From Halieaceae bacterium (GTDB lineage: Bacteria > Pseudomonadota > Gammaproteobacteria > Pseudomonadales > Halieaceae), in NCBI GenBank assembly GCA_902547755.1, contig CACCPA010000001.1:248001-312000 (forward strand): a stretch of 64,000 nt of DNA. Direction: 5' to 3'. Shown piece after piece: positions 1-8,515 of this stretch (position 1 is its first letter; each line of letters opens with the position of its first letter). Made by a program: the position numbers and the translations under genes. The notes below the pieces were generated by a model that saw nothing but the letters and a program-made list of their open reading frames with translations, did not search any database and was not told the origin of the DNA.

Positions 1-102
1 GAGCTGACCCGAGCCTCCTTTTCTTCTTGACCCAATTAGCCCAGCTAAAAGTTGTGTGGCTAGGACTTGATCTCACAACTAGTCATCGAGAAAGCAGGCG
101 CC

Positions 103-846
103 TCATAAATTCGACGTTAACCATTTTGACTTCGCGTTTCGCACGAACGGTGCTGGCGCCGCTTGCTGTTGTGATTTCGGGATTTTTAAGCGCTCCTCGA
201 CGACGTCAATCACCATACGCGTGATCGCGGGCAAATCGGTCTTTCTGGCTTCATTAAGGGTTAGCCAGTGCAGGTCGAGTAGTTCCCCTGAAGCACTTGA
301 CAGCTGTGAAGGATCCGATTGAATCGTTGAGTCGTGAACCATAAAAAATCGCGTGTCGAAGCGACGGTTACGGTAGGGCGGTGTTATGGCTCGCGCAATG
401 AAATCCATGTCCTCGAGTGGGGGAATGACGCCGTGCGAAAAATACTGGGACCAACTGTGGTTCGTTGTCCGAACCACCTCGTGTGACCGCCGCCCCACAA
501 CCAAGCCCGCCTCTTCAAACGTTTCACGAATAGCGGCCAATGCTAAGCCTCGTAGTTTGGCGTCCGATACGTTTGATCGAGTTTCTCGACGCAGGCGTGT
601 GAACACTGTTTTTGTGAGTTCGGACGGTACCTTTATGCGCTGATCGATGTAATCGAGTCGGCCGCCAGGAAATACAAACTTTCCCGGCATGAACTTATGC
701 TTCATCGAGCGCTTACCCAATAGGATTCTGGGCTCTTCTGCTTGCTGCAAGATAATGAGTGTTGCGGCATCGCGCGGTCTGACAGCTTTTTCTCCCTTCT
801 GTCGGTATTCCTCAGGTCTGCCGGGCGTCGTGCCGTATCGACTCAT
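103..846 (-). CDS. Nudix hydrolase
   Basis: A 247-residue Nudix (MutT-like) protein, expected to hydrolyse a nucleoside-diphosphate-linked or CoA-type substrate in the cytoplasm; the substrate cannot be read from sequence. The Nudix box is recognisable as GGRLD near residue 62 followed by RETFEEAGL around residue 107. About 35 extra residues, including an Arg-rich stretch, separate the glycine start from the REXXEE helix, as in larger NUDT/CoA-pyrophosphatase-like members. An N-terminal strand (RDAATLIIL) precedes it. The gene stands alone, divergent from the thioesterase at 1013. Family assignment is secure, specificity is not. Confidence 0.85.
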   Translation of the reverse strand: MSRYGTTPGRPEEYRQKGEKAVRPRDAATLIILQQAEEPRILLGKRSMKHKFMPGKFVFPGGRLDYIDQRIKVPSELTKTVFTRLRRETRSNVSDAKLRGLALAAIRETFEEAGLVVGRRSHEVVRTTNHSWSQYFSHGVIPPLEDMDFIARAITPPYRNRRFDTRFFMVHDSTIQSDPSQLSSASGELLDLHWLTLNEARKTDLPAITRMVIDVVEERLKIPKSQQQAAPAPFVRNAKSKWLTSNL

Positions 847-1012
847 GACTACTTTCCCGTGTTCTTTTTCTTATCCAAGAGCCCATACCATAACTCAGTT
901 TCTCCGCTATGGGTGATCGTCTTTTCTTAAGTCGTTGTCAGTTGGACTAAACCCGTGAGACGCTAGAGGCATCAAGAAGATCAGTAAATAATGGCTGCAT
1001 TAGGAGTAGGTT

Positions 1013-1462
1013 GTGGACTTAGTAGCATTTGAGGCGGGCGCGAAAAAGAACTGTCCGATTTATGAGTTTTTGGGCTTGCAGGTCTTGGAAGCTGAAGATG
1101 GCGTCTTTAAGGCGCTAATCCCCAATACCAAGGCTTCAGGAAATCATATTGGCATCATGCACGCGGGCGCGCTGTTCTCACTAGGAGAATTTCTTGGTGG
1201 CCTGATAACCGCGCGTTATCTGGATAATCCGCGAAAGTTTCAACCCGTCGTCAGAGATTTGAAAGTTGACTTCAAGGCGCCTGCTATGTCGAATATTACG
1301 GCGACCGCCTATTTTACTGCGGAGCAAGCGGTAGAGATGAATGCCAAGCTCGAGAAGACGGGTAAATACGATTTCCAGCAGAAAGCTGTACTCACGGATG
1401 AGAATGGAACCGTTGTTGCAGAGACCCTGGGCTCCTACGCGCTCCGTAACTTTTTAGGTTAG
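1013..1462 (+). CDS. Hotdog-fold thioesterase (PaaI/YiiD-C-like)
   Basis: A 149-residue single-domain protein with the pattern of the DUF4442/PaaI-type hotdog thioesterases: a central helix preceded by NHIGIMHAGALFSLGE and strands such as KVDFKAPA and ATAYFT. It probably cleaves acyl-CoA or acyl-ACP thioesters in the cytoplasm. The start is a GTG at 1013, supported by AGGAG at 1002-1006 seven bases upstream. It is monocistronic, convergent with the SDR pair that follows. The acyl substrate is unknown. Confidence 0.8.
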   Translation: MDLVAFEAGAKKNCPIYEFLGLQVLEAEDGVFKALIPNTKASGNHIGIMHAGALFSLGEFLGGLITARYLDNPRKFQPVVRDLKVDFKAPAMSNITATAYFTAEQAVEMNAKLEKTGKYDFQQKAVLTDENGTVVAETLGSYALRNFLG

Positions 1463-1482
1463 GAATAAGCCCGCGGCAGAGC

Positions 1483-2211
1483 CTAGAGGCTCAACCCACC
1501 GTCAACCACAAGTTGCTGGCCCGTGACATAAGCTGCCATCGGAGAAGCAAAAAATAGTACGCCACCGGCAATGTCCTGTGGCTTACCAAACCTTGGTATT
1601 GGGTTCACTTTACTGAACTGTGCTTCCTGTTCTGGGCCGGACTGATTTGCGGTCATCTTAGTCGGCACCATGCCGGGAGCTACCGTATTTACTCTTACAC
1701 CCGAGTGCCCCCATTTTTTTGCCAACGCTTTTGTCAGTTGAACTAAACCCGCTTTGCTTGCGCTATAGGCGGGGTTATTCACCGCCGGATTGATAGACGC
1801 GACAGAGTCGATGTTGATGATCGAGCCCTGAGACTTCATCAGCAAGGGGTAGAACTCAGTGCAGAGCTGCATTGCACCCGAAAGATTGATACTCAAAATC
1901 TTTTCAAAGCCTGATCGCTCAAATTCCGCTTTCTTCCAGAGCACCGCGCCCACGCAATTAGCCAACACATCCAGAGCCTCAAAGTGACTGGCCAGTTGGG
2001 TTATCGCGGCCTCATCTTGCACATCGAGCTGGTAATAGGTGAAGTGACTAAAATCATTATCGTAAATATCAGCGCTACGAGTCCCCGTAATGGAGACGGT
2101 GGCACCGGCTTCATAGAAAGCGGTTGCTACTCCGTAGCCGATACCGTCAGAGCCGCCACAAACCAAGATATGTTTATTAGAAAAATCAAGTGCTGCTACT
2201 AAGCTCATCAT
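1483..2211 (-). CDS. Short-chain dehydrogenase/reductase (SDR)
   Basis: A 242-residue classical SDR oxidoreductase using NAD(P)H. The cofactor loop GGSDGIG is at residues 19-25, the catalytic tetrad region has Ser136, Tyr149 and Lys153 (YSASK), and the PG motif follows at VAPGMVP. The C terminus VTGQQLVVDGGLSL is typical of FabG-like SDRs. It overlaps the upstream SDR by 4 bp (ATGA), so the two are translationally coupled and probably act in one pathway. Substrate unknown; carbonyl or 3-oxoacyl reduction is likely. Confidence 0.88.
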   Translation of the reverse strand: MMSLVAALDFSNKHILVCGGSDGIGYGVATAFYEAGATVSITGTRSADIYDNDFSHFTYYQLDVQDEAAITQLASHFEALDVLANCVGAVLWKKAEFERSGFEKILSINLSGAMQLCTEFYPLLMKSQGSIINIDSVASINPAVNNPAYSASKAGLVQLTKALAKKWGHSGVRVNTVAPGMVPTKMTANQSGPEQEAQFSKVNPIPRFGKPQDIAGGVLFFASPMAAYVTGQQLVVDGGLSL

Positions 2212-2987
2212 CGTGGCCCCTGGCCGTCATCGATTTTTATGACTGTTCCGGTCACACATTCCGAAGCGGGCGAAACCAGGAACAGTAGGGTGCTATCCAT
2301 TTGTGCTGGATCGCAAATTCGCCGGCGTGGAAAGCCCTGTGAGATATCGCCGACGCGTGACAGCATGCCGTCCATCATCTCGCTCGAAAAAGCTCCGGGT
2401 GCAATGCTATTAACATTGATGTGGTTTCGCGCCCATTCCACTGCATGCGACTCGGTCATGCGCACGACCGCACTTTTGGTAGTAGAGTAAAGCGTGGTGG
2501 CTATGGCGCCTGATATGTTAAACGCCGCAACCGATGCAATGTTGACAATGCGTCCCGGCATCTTTTGCTCAATGAGTCGCCGAGCGACCTCGCAAGACAG
2601 AACCCAGGGCCCTATTAGGTTGGTATCAAATACAGCATCAGTAAGCTCATCAGACATCTTAATGGCACGTTCAGCGTCGGGGATGCCTGCGTTATTAATC
2701 AAAATTTGAACGGTTCCAAGGCGCGCTTCAGCTTCAACCAACGCCGCCCGAATACTATCGCGTGAGGTCATATCGATCGCGATGGGCTCACAAATTCCCC
2801 CGTCCGCCCGAATCTCTTCTGCAAGTGCCTCTAATCGATCGACGCGCCGGCCCGTTGCGACGACTTTGGCACCACAGGCCGCAAGAACTTTTGCGAACCG
2901 TTTTCCCAGGCCTGAGGTCGTCCCAGTGACAAAAGCTACTTGGCCATTTAGGTCGGTAGACACGTTGGGTAATGGAAATTCAGACAT
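2208..2987 (-). CDS. Short-chain dehydrogenase/reductase (SDR)
   Basis: A 259-residue classical SDR, first gene of a two-gene operon with the SDR at 1483. It has TGTTSGLG at residues 21-28 for the cofactor, NNAG at 98-101, Ser152, and the active-site YSTTK with Tyr167 and Lys171. The C terminus contains VTGTVIKIDDG, the normal FabG-like end. The residues fit an NAD(P)-dependent alcohol/ketone interconversion in the cytoplasm. The diverging esterase at 3114 hints at a small catabolic locus, but this is inference. Confidence 0.88.
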   Translation of the reverse strand: MSEFPLPNVSTDLNGQVAFVTGTTSGLGKRFAKVLAACGAKVVATGRRVDRLEALAEEIRADGGICEPIAIDMTSRDSIRAALVEAEARLGTVQILINNAGIPDAERAIKMSDELTDAVFDTNLIGPWVLSCEVARRLIEQKMPGRIVNIASVAAFNISGAIATTLYSTTKSAVVRMTESHAVEWARNHINVNSIAPGAFSSEMMDGMLSRVGDISQGFPRRRICDPAQMDSTLLFLVSPASECVTGTVIKIDDGQGPR

Positions 2988-3113
2988 CGTATTTCTCTTG
3001 TGATTTATTATTCATAGACGTAAAGATGTCTCGCGTTGCCGCAGAAAGCAAGACAGCCTTTGTTTGAGCGAGAGCGTGGATGAGAGCTTAAAATCAGTCA
3101 AAAGGAGCGTGTC

Positions 3114-4085
3114 ATGCACATCAAGGTGAAGGATTTCCACCCTGAACTTCAACACCAAGTACCCCGGTTGCGGAGAGTGGCTAAACTGATGCGCGTCCCC
3201 GGTGTCATCAGAATCTTTGACTGGCTTCGGCGCAGAGAGGCAGGTTCAGACGTTGCGGGACTTGATTGCTCGACGGTCAACATACCCAGCACTTTAGATA
3301 ATTACTCGATAAGGACGCGCATTTATCGCCCCTCCAATGTTTCGGACCCCTTACCTTGCTTGGTCTACTTTCATGGTGGTGGGTACATCATGGGCGTACC
3401 CGAGGGATCCGCCGAGTTGATCGAACTCTTCATTCAGACGAGGCCTTGCGTTGTCGTGGCGCCCGATTACCGAAAGGCGCACCAAAAGCCATTTCCCGGC
3501 GGTTTTCAGGATTGTTACAATGCAATGATCTGGGCGCGTGACAATGCCGATGCCTTGGGATGCTCCGATAAAATAATCATTGGTGGACATAGCGCAGGCG
3601 GCGGTCTCACCGCGGCGGTGGCACTGAAAGCTCGCGATACGAGCGATGTCGACGTTGCCTTCCAAATGCCTTTTTATCCCATGATTGACGATACGCAGCC
3701 GACCGATCCACAGCGTGACATTGATCCTCCCGTATGGGACACGGCGCTTAACGCGATCGGATGGGGTGCTTATTTGAGCGAGCTAAAAGGCCGTGGCGAG
3801 TCCCCAAGCGCTTATGCAGCCCCTGCGCGCGCGGAGTCACTCGCTGGCTTGCCGCCCACCATCACCTATGTGGGCGATAAGGACCCCTTCTTTTGGGAAA
3901 CAGAGGCATACGTCGAGGGGCTGCGAACAGCTGGGGTTGACGTGGCACATACGGTTTACGAGGGCTGCTATCACGCCTTCGAGTACATTGGTGACGGGGG
4001 TGCGATCGGTGCCCAGGCCCGAGCCTTCACATTTGAAAACTTCGGTCTGTTTTACGACCGGTATGTTACGGGAACTTCAACTTAG
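3114..4085 (+). CDS. Alpha/beta hydrolase (HSL-like esterase)
   Basis: A 323-residue carboxylesterase/lipase of the hormone-sensitive-lipase group. The oxyanion-hole motif HGGGY is at residues 87-91, the nucleophile elbow GHSAGG gives Ser160, the acid is probably Asp257 (GDKDPF) and the base His287 (CYHAFE). There is no signal peptide, so it is cytoplasmic. AAAGGAG at 3101-3107 supports the ATG at 3114. Its stop overlaps by 4 bp the end of the convergent Coq4-like gene. Confidence 0.88.
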   Translation: MHIKVKDFHPELQHQVPRLRRVAKLMRVPGVIRIFDWLRRREAGSDVAGLDCSTVNIPSTLDNYSIRTRIYRPSNVSDPLPCLVYFHGGGYIMGVPEGSAELIELFIQTRPCVVVAPDYRKAHQKPFPGGFQDCYNAMIWARDNADALGCSDKIIIGGHSAGGGLTAAVALKARDTSDVDVAFQMPFYPMIDDTQPTDPQRDIDPPVWDTALNAIGWGAYLSELKGRGESPSAYAAPARAESLAGLPPTITYVGDKDPFFWETEAYVEGLRTAGVDVAHTVYEGCYHAFEYIGDGGAIGAQARAFTFENFGLFYDRYVTGTST

Positions 4086-4618
4086 GAAATTTCGCTCACT
4101 ATTGAGTAGTCGAATTCGGTAAGGCGACTGGGTACTTTTTGCTCGCTCGTCAGTACAGTAATGCCGTATTCCTCTCGCAGGTCATTGAGTCTTCGATCCA
4201 ATAGGGTCGAGGGTAATTCAAAGGGCCATTTTTTCTTCATTCGACGAGTGTGCCGGATGACTGTCCAAATAACCCGTTTATTTCGCCAATAGAGTCTCGG
4301 AACGAACGTGAGACCAAGCTCTGATACCAACGCTCGGCTGAGGTCCTTGATTTCCGGCAGTTGCTGATACTTTTTGAGTAACTTCCAAGAGAAGGTGGTT
4401 CCGAACAAGACCCAGAAATCCAAGGCAGCTTCACCCTCAATGGTCGTGTCTTGACCGAAGATGGCATGCGTCGCGTCGTGATAGAGCCAGATTGGATCCG
4501 CATCCTCAGGACTATCTGTCAGGATCTGCCGACCGATGTGTATGAGATACTGATGATATTCCACGATGGCCTCATGCAGGGTCTGATTACTGTTCTGATT
4601 CTGATATTCCAGGTACAT
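4082..4618 (-). CDS. Coq4-like protein
   Basis: A 178-residue protein carrying the signature of the ubiquinone-biosynthesis Coq4 family, HDxxHx(11)E: His47, Asp48, His51 and Glu63 (HDATH, then E after eleven residues). In eukaryotes Coq4 is needed for coenzyme Q assembly and its motif binds metal; bacterial relatives are mostly uncharacterised. No other ubi gene is adjacent, so a role in quinone synthesis is not shown by context. The C-terminal half is rich in Arg/Lys (residues 110-135). Assignment rests on the motif and length. Confidence 0.6.
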   Translation of the reverse strand: MYLEYQNQNSNQTLHEAIVEYHQYLIHIGRQILTDSPEDADPIWLYHDATHAIFGQDTTIEGEAALDFWVLFGTTFSWKLLKKYQQLPEIKDLSRALVSELGLTFVPRLYWRNKRVIWTVIRHTRRMKKKWPFELPSTLLDRRLNDLREEYGITVLTSEQKVPSRLTEFDYSIVSEIS

Positions 4619-4777
4619 GCCACAGCCCTAATCACCCACAGGGTTCCGAGCATCCTCTTATTACTGCCGATTTACAAGGTCAGTAGGGCGTTTTGGTCGG
4701 CGTATTGGTCGTGCGCGCTGTCTAAGCCTTGCAGGGCGCTGTAAGCTAGAAGGCTTTGCGATCAAGAGCATTGCCCT

Positions 4778-5038
4778 ATGCCTGGCTATTCTTACTTTGC
4801 CCTGTCAGTTATCTGTCTCCTAACGGTGTATATCCCGCTGTTTTGGGTTTTGGGAGAGTTCAAAGATACGTCGACGAACATGAAGCGCTTTTTTATTGGC
4901 TTTATGCCTATAGGGCTCGGCTGTATCGCCTGGATAGAGTTTGGAGGCCTTGATTGGAGTCGGGTGCTATCCAATCTCGCATACGCGGCTTTCGGGAGCC
5001 TCATTCTGGCCCTGATACACAAGTTCTCGCAGCCGTGA
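4778..5038 (+). CDS. Small two-to-three-TM membrane protein, unknown
   Basis: An 86-residue hydrophobic protein with likely membrane segments near residues 5-25, 38-55 and 65-80. I do not recognise the family. No strong Shine-Dalgarno precedes the ATG at 4778. It lies 54 bp upstream of another membrane protein in the same direction, so the two may form an operon. The hydrophobic pattern favours a real protein, but it could be a spurious frame. Confidence 0.5.
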   Translation: MPGYSYFALSVICLLTVYIPLFWVLGEFKDTSTNMKRFFIGFMPIGLGCIAWIEFGGLDWSRVLSNLAYAAFGSLILALIHKFSQP

Positions 5039-5092
5039 GCCCCGGGTAAACGTCTCATCACAGATTAACCACAAACTAAAAAAAAGGGGCAG

Positions 5093-5587
5093 ATGATGCC
5101 ACCAATGACGATGCTTGGATGGTTCCACACGATTATGGGCGTGCTGGCACTCTTGCTGGCGATAGCAGCGATACGAAGGTACCGATTTATTCGCTCCACC
5201 GACCGGGAGGGTGCGGCGTATCTCGTGGTGACTGTGGTGGTGGCCGGATCTGCACTGGGTATATACAACCAAGGTAGCTTTGGTATTGCGCATTATCTTG
5301 CCGTACTGACGCTAGCGGCGGCATTGGGTGGTTTTGTAATTGAGCGGCTCAATTTGTTTGGCCGCTTCTCGGTGTACTTTCAGGCGATTGCTTACAGCGT
5401 GACAATCCTGTTTCACATGATTCCTGCGATTACTGATTTCCTTCGTCGCTTGCCCGTGGGAGACCCGTTTATCGACTCGTTCGATTCACCGCTACTTAAG
5501 GGGTTTCATCTCGCGTTCGCAGCATTTTACGTGTTGGGCATTGCGGCTCAGATTCTAAAGTTACGACGTAGGGCGGCGGGTCTGTGA
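5093..5587 (+). CDS. Multi-pass membrane protein, unknown
   Basis: A 164-residue integral membrane protein with four to five predicted helices (about residues 7-27, 44-60, 66-84, 95-115 and 138-156). A GGGG Shine-Dalgarno at 5086-5089 lies just ahead of two consecutive ATGs, so the start may be 5093 or 5096. I see no catalytic motif. A short basic tail (KLRRRAA) probably faces the cytoplasm. Conserved-looking but of unknown function. Confidence 0.7.
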   Translation: MMPPMTMLGWFHTIMGVLALLLAIAAIRRYRFIRSTDREGAAYLVVTVVVAGSALGIYNQGSFGIAHYLAVLTLAAALGGFVIERLNLFGRFSVYFQAIAYSVTILFHMIPAITDFLRRLPVGDPFIDSFDSPLLKGFHLAFAAFYVLGIAAQILKLRRRAAGL

Positions 5588-5754
5588 GCCGTCAAAAGTT
5601 GTTCCTTGGCTCCTCAAGCGCGCCAAGGCGGAGTTTTCACCGGGAAGCAGACTTTGAAGTCGAATTCTGTAAGTTTTTTTGTCTCGATTGCTGTATCCAG
5701 AATTTCTTTGCCAAACTGACGTGGCAATGATTACGAGAGACTTGGAGTAGACCC

Positions 5755-6093
5755 ATGGACGAACGATTCGGACGTTTTAAAGATGAGGCTGACGCCTTTG
5801 CTCAGTGCGAGGCGGCAGGTTATACCGCACACAAATTTGATTTCCCCGCAGATGACAATGAGTTTCACTGGCACGATTTTGATTCGCTGACCTTTATCAC
5901 TGCGGGTGAGTTGACCATTTTCGATGTCGATAGCGGTCAGTCGCGAACCTGTGGTGCGGGTACTAAAATTGTTGGACGCAAAGGGGTGGTTCACCGAGAG
6001 CAGACGTCTGGATTTAACGCCATCATTGGCTTTGCAGAAGATCCTAAGATTTTGAGTCAGCCCATCAATAAACCGTTGCCTCTACCGGTTTAA
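5755..6093 (+). CDS. Cupin-domain protein
   Basis: A 112-residue single cupin barrel. The first cupin motif is visible as HWHDFDSLTFITAGELTI (His38, His40), giving metal ligands; the second motif is weaker, with VVHREQT providing one more His. Such small cupins bind a metal and either sense or convert a small ligand. It lies 57 bp upstream of the phosphatase-like gene at 6151 on the same strand. No specific substrate can be assigned. Confidence 0.78.
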   Translation: MDERFGRFKDEADAFAQCEAAGYTAHKFDFPADDNEFHWHDFDSLTFITAGELTIFDVDSGQSRTCGAGTKIVGRKGVVHREQTSGFNAIIGFAEDPKILSQPINKPLPLPV

Positions 6094-6150
6094 ACAGCGC
6101 TAATTAGGTAGCTGAGATTTTCAGCGGACTCGCTAAGGTCGGGGAGTAAG

Positions 6151-6672
6151 GTGGCGAATACGTTTACGACAGTTCTCGGCTACATGGGAACCAGGGTGCG
6201 GCAACGCTTGGGTGTCGAGGGTAAACTCGAGTCACTCAGTGATATTTTCAATTTCATCCAGTTAGACGACCGTGTGGCGACGTCAGGGCAGCCGACCGAG
6301 GCCCAATTTAACCTCGTGAAGGAGGCTGGCTACACCACAGTCATCAATCTAGCGCCAAAAAGTCACGAGAACGCCCTGGGTAATGAAGATGAAATCCTAG
6401 AGAGCATGGGAATTCGTTACATCCATTTGCCGGTGGTTTTCACAAGCCCCACTCGTAACGACTTCGAGCGCTTCATCCGTGCATTGGAATCCTCTGATGA
6501 CGATCGCATCTGGGTGCATTGTGCTGCCAATATGCGTGTTTCGGCGTTTTTTTTTAAATACCGCACTGAACGACTGGGGTGGACTACGGAGCAGGCCCAA
6601 GCCGACTTACACAGAATTTGGGAGCCTGGAAAGTTGATGGGCGTCTGGCAGGACTTCATTGACAAGGCATGA
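6151..6672 (+). CDS. Protein-tyrosine/dual-specificity-phosphatase-like protein with CX4R loop
   Basis: A 173-residue protein of the DSP-like group (DUF442/beta-lactamase-hydrolase-like). It shows the family lead-in RVATSGQPTEAQF and a P-loop region VHCAANMR near residues 127-134. The usual PTP signature is CX5R; here only four residues separate Cys and Arg. A GTG start at 6151 follows GGGGAG. A nine-T run near 6548 codes for FFF without disrupting the frame. It may be a phosphatase on a small or protein substrate, or an inactive relative. Confidence 0.72.
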   Translation: MANTFTTVLGYMGTRVRQRLGVEGKLESLSDIFNFIQLDDRVATSGQPTEAQFNLVKEAGYTTVINLAPKSHENALGNEDEILESMGIRYIHLPVVFTSPTRNDFERFIRALESSDDDRIWVHCAANMRVSAFFFKYRTERLGWTTEQAQADLHRIWEPGKLMGVWQDFIDKA

Positions 6673-6933
6673 TTGGCATTTGCTCGATATCACTGCATAT
6701 TTAAAAAATAATCATATAAAACAATGGCTTACAAAGGACAGCTTATAGCCTTTTTAGATCTCTGTAGTAGGTTCCCAAAAGCTGCGTCAAGCGACGAAAT
6801 GATCGGTTTTTGGGTTATTGTGATCATGAATGATATTACTGGCTTGGTATGAGGCAGAAATACGGTCCGTTTTGCCAAGCAGCTAGGCAAATAACAGCAA
6901 CTCCAACACGAGTACAAAAGGGAAATCAGGCTT
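6673..6933. other. AT-rich intergenic stretch
   Basis: About 260 bases, clearly AT-richer than the flanks, between the phosphatase-like gene and the M24 peptidase. A 42-codon open frame (6723-6851) is present but has no recognisable content. It probably holds the promoter of the peptidase gene; I see no clear terminator hairpin. Confidence 0.4.
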
Positions 6934-8280
6934 ATGTGGTTAGTGCATCGACGATCGTTCATTTGTGGAGCTTTGTTGCTGGTTTTGCTGACAGTTAAGT
7001 CAGCTTTTGCAGGAGTCGCAGTAGAAGACTATGAGCGGCGTCCCGAGATTCAAAACCGTCTACTAGAGGAGCGGCTTGATTCGTTGTTACCAACACTCAT
7101 GCGTGAGACCGGTGTGGACATGTGGCTCGTCATTGCTCGTGAGTACAACGATGATCCCGTGTTCCTTTCCCTCGTCCCAAAACCCCGTTTCACTGCTCGT
7201 CGCACGACTATGTTGGTGTTTTTCGACCTCGGGGACGCGGGCATAGAGCGTTTAACCGTCAGTCGCTATCCGCTTGGCGCCATGTATGAGGCAGCGTGGG
7301 AGGGCGGTGATCTGGACGCACAGTGGCAACGACTTGCCCAGGTGATAGCGGAGCGAGATCCACAGACGATTGCTGTCAATACGAGCGACACCTGGCCTGT
7401 GGCCGATGGCATTAGCCACAGCTTGTACAGCAAGCTTGCGGCGTCACTGAGTCCTAAGCTGCGAGCTCGCTTGCAGTCATCCGAGAGGTTAATTGTTCGT
7501 TGGATGGAGACCCGCACTCAGGGGGAAGTTGAGGTATGGCAGCGTGCGGTCGCCATTGCACGCGAGACCATTGCTAGCGCATTTAGTAGCGAAGTCATTA
7601 CCCCCGGCGTCACGACCGTGGGTGACGTCTCTTGGTTCATCAGGACTCGCTTTGAGGAGGAGGGCTTGGAGCCATGGTTTCACCCGGATGTAAATCGCCA
7701 GTGGGAAGGTGCTGATTTTGGCGAAAACGCGCCGTTTCTCGGTGACGGGTCGAGGAGTGGGATTATTCGACGTGGTGATGTGCTTCATACCGATGTTGGG
7801 CTCTGTTATCTCGGTTTATGTACCGATACTCAGGAGATGGGTTATGTCCTCAAACTAGGTGAGTCAGAGCCGCCCAAAGGCTTGGTAGAGGCCATGCGCA
7901 CTGGCACCCGTTGGCAAGACGCGTTGACGGCAGAGTTTGTCACGGGTCGGACAGGGAACGAGATTCTTGCCGCAGCACAAGAGAGTCTGAAGAAATTGGG
8001 CATTCAACACGCCATCTATACGCATCCATTGGGTGTCTTTGGGCATGCCCCTGGCCCTACCATAGGCATGTGGGACAACCAGGGACCCACGATTGGACGC
8101 GGAGACTGGCCCCTGTATCCGATGACGGGGTATGCCATCGAAGGAAATGTCGTGGTCAGGGTTCCCGAGTGGAATAACCAGCGGGTACAAATGAAACTTG
8201 AGCAGAGTGCGCTATTTGATGGAAATACGGTTCATTACTTGGCGGAGAGGCAAAAAGTATTGCATGTTATAGGGTTTTAG
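6934..8280 (+). CDS. Exported M24-family metallopeptidase (Xaa-Pro aminopeptidase-like)
   Basis: A 448-residue protein with an N-terminal signal peptide (RRSFICGALLLVLLTVKSAFA), so periplasmic or outer-envelope. The C-terminal two thirds is a pita-bread fold: metal ligands are visible in HTDVGL, CTDTQEM, the GHAPGP histidine and the YAIEGNVV glutamate. The N-terminal domain resembles the creatinase-type non-catalytic domain. It likely releases N-terminal residues ahead of proline, or acts on a related amide. AAAAGGGAAA before the ATG may serve as ribosome site. Confidence 0.85.
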   Translation: MWLVHRRSFICGALLLVLLTVKSAFAGVAVEDYERRPEIQNRLLEERLDSLLPTLMRETGVDMWLVIAREYNDDPVFLSLVPKPRFTARRTTMLVFFDLGDAGIERLTVSRYPLGAMYEAAWEGGDLDAQWQRLAQVIAERDPQTIAVNTSDTWPVADGISHSLYSKLAASLSPKLRARLQSSERLIVRWMETRTQGEVEVWQRAVAIARETIASAFSSEVITPGVTTVGDVSWFIRTRFEEEGLEPWFHPDVNRQWEGADFGENAPFLGDGSRSGIIRRGDVLHTDVGLCYLGLCTDTQEMGYVLKLGESEPPKGLVEAMRTGTRWQDALTAEFVTGRTGNEILAAAQESLKKLGIQHAIYTHPLGVFGHAPGPTIGMWDNQGPTIGRGDWPLYPMTGYAIEGNVVVRVPEWNNQRVQMKLEQSALFDGNTVHYLAERQKVLHVIGF

Positions 8281-8515
8281 CCGTCCTCACACACGCGAGT
8301 TACTTGATGTTTGGATGATTGGCTTAGACGTGAAATTCAGGAGAGCAAAGGTGTTGCTATCGTTTTATGAGGAGAGTGTTGGGCACCATCTGCAAATATT
8401 GGGTGCAACGCAAAATATCCTGAGGATGGCAGAGGTCAATGCTGAAACTGGGGTGATTGATCTTGGTGCTATCGTCAATTTTCGACCTCATGGGTCAAAT
8501 GAAGGTAGGCATTGA

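Noticed and set aside
8315-8515. 66-residue frame directly upstream of the GST gene
   Set aside because: No family, no good ribosome site, and unremarkable composition; its stop adjoining the GST ATG is not enough support.
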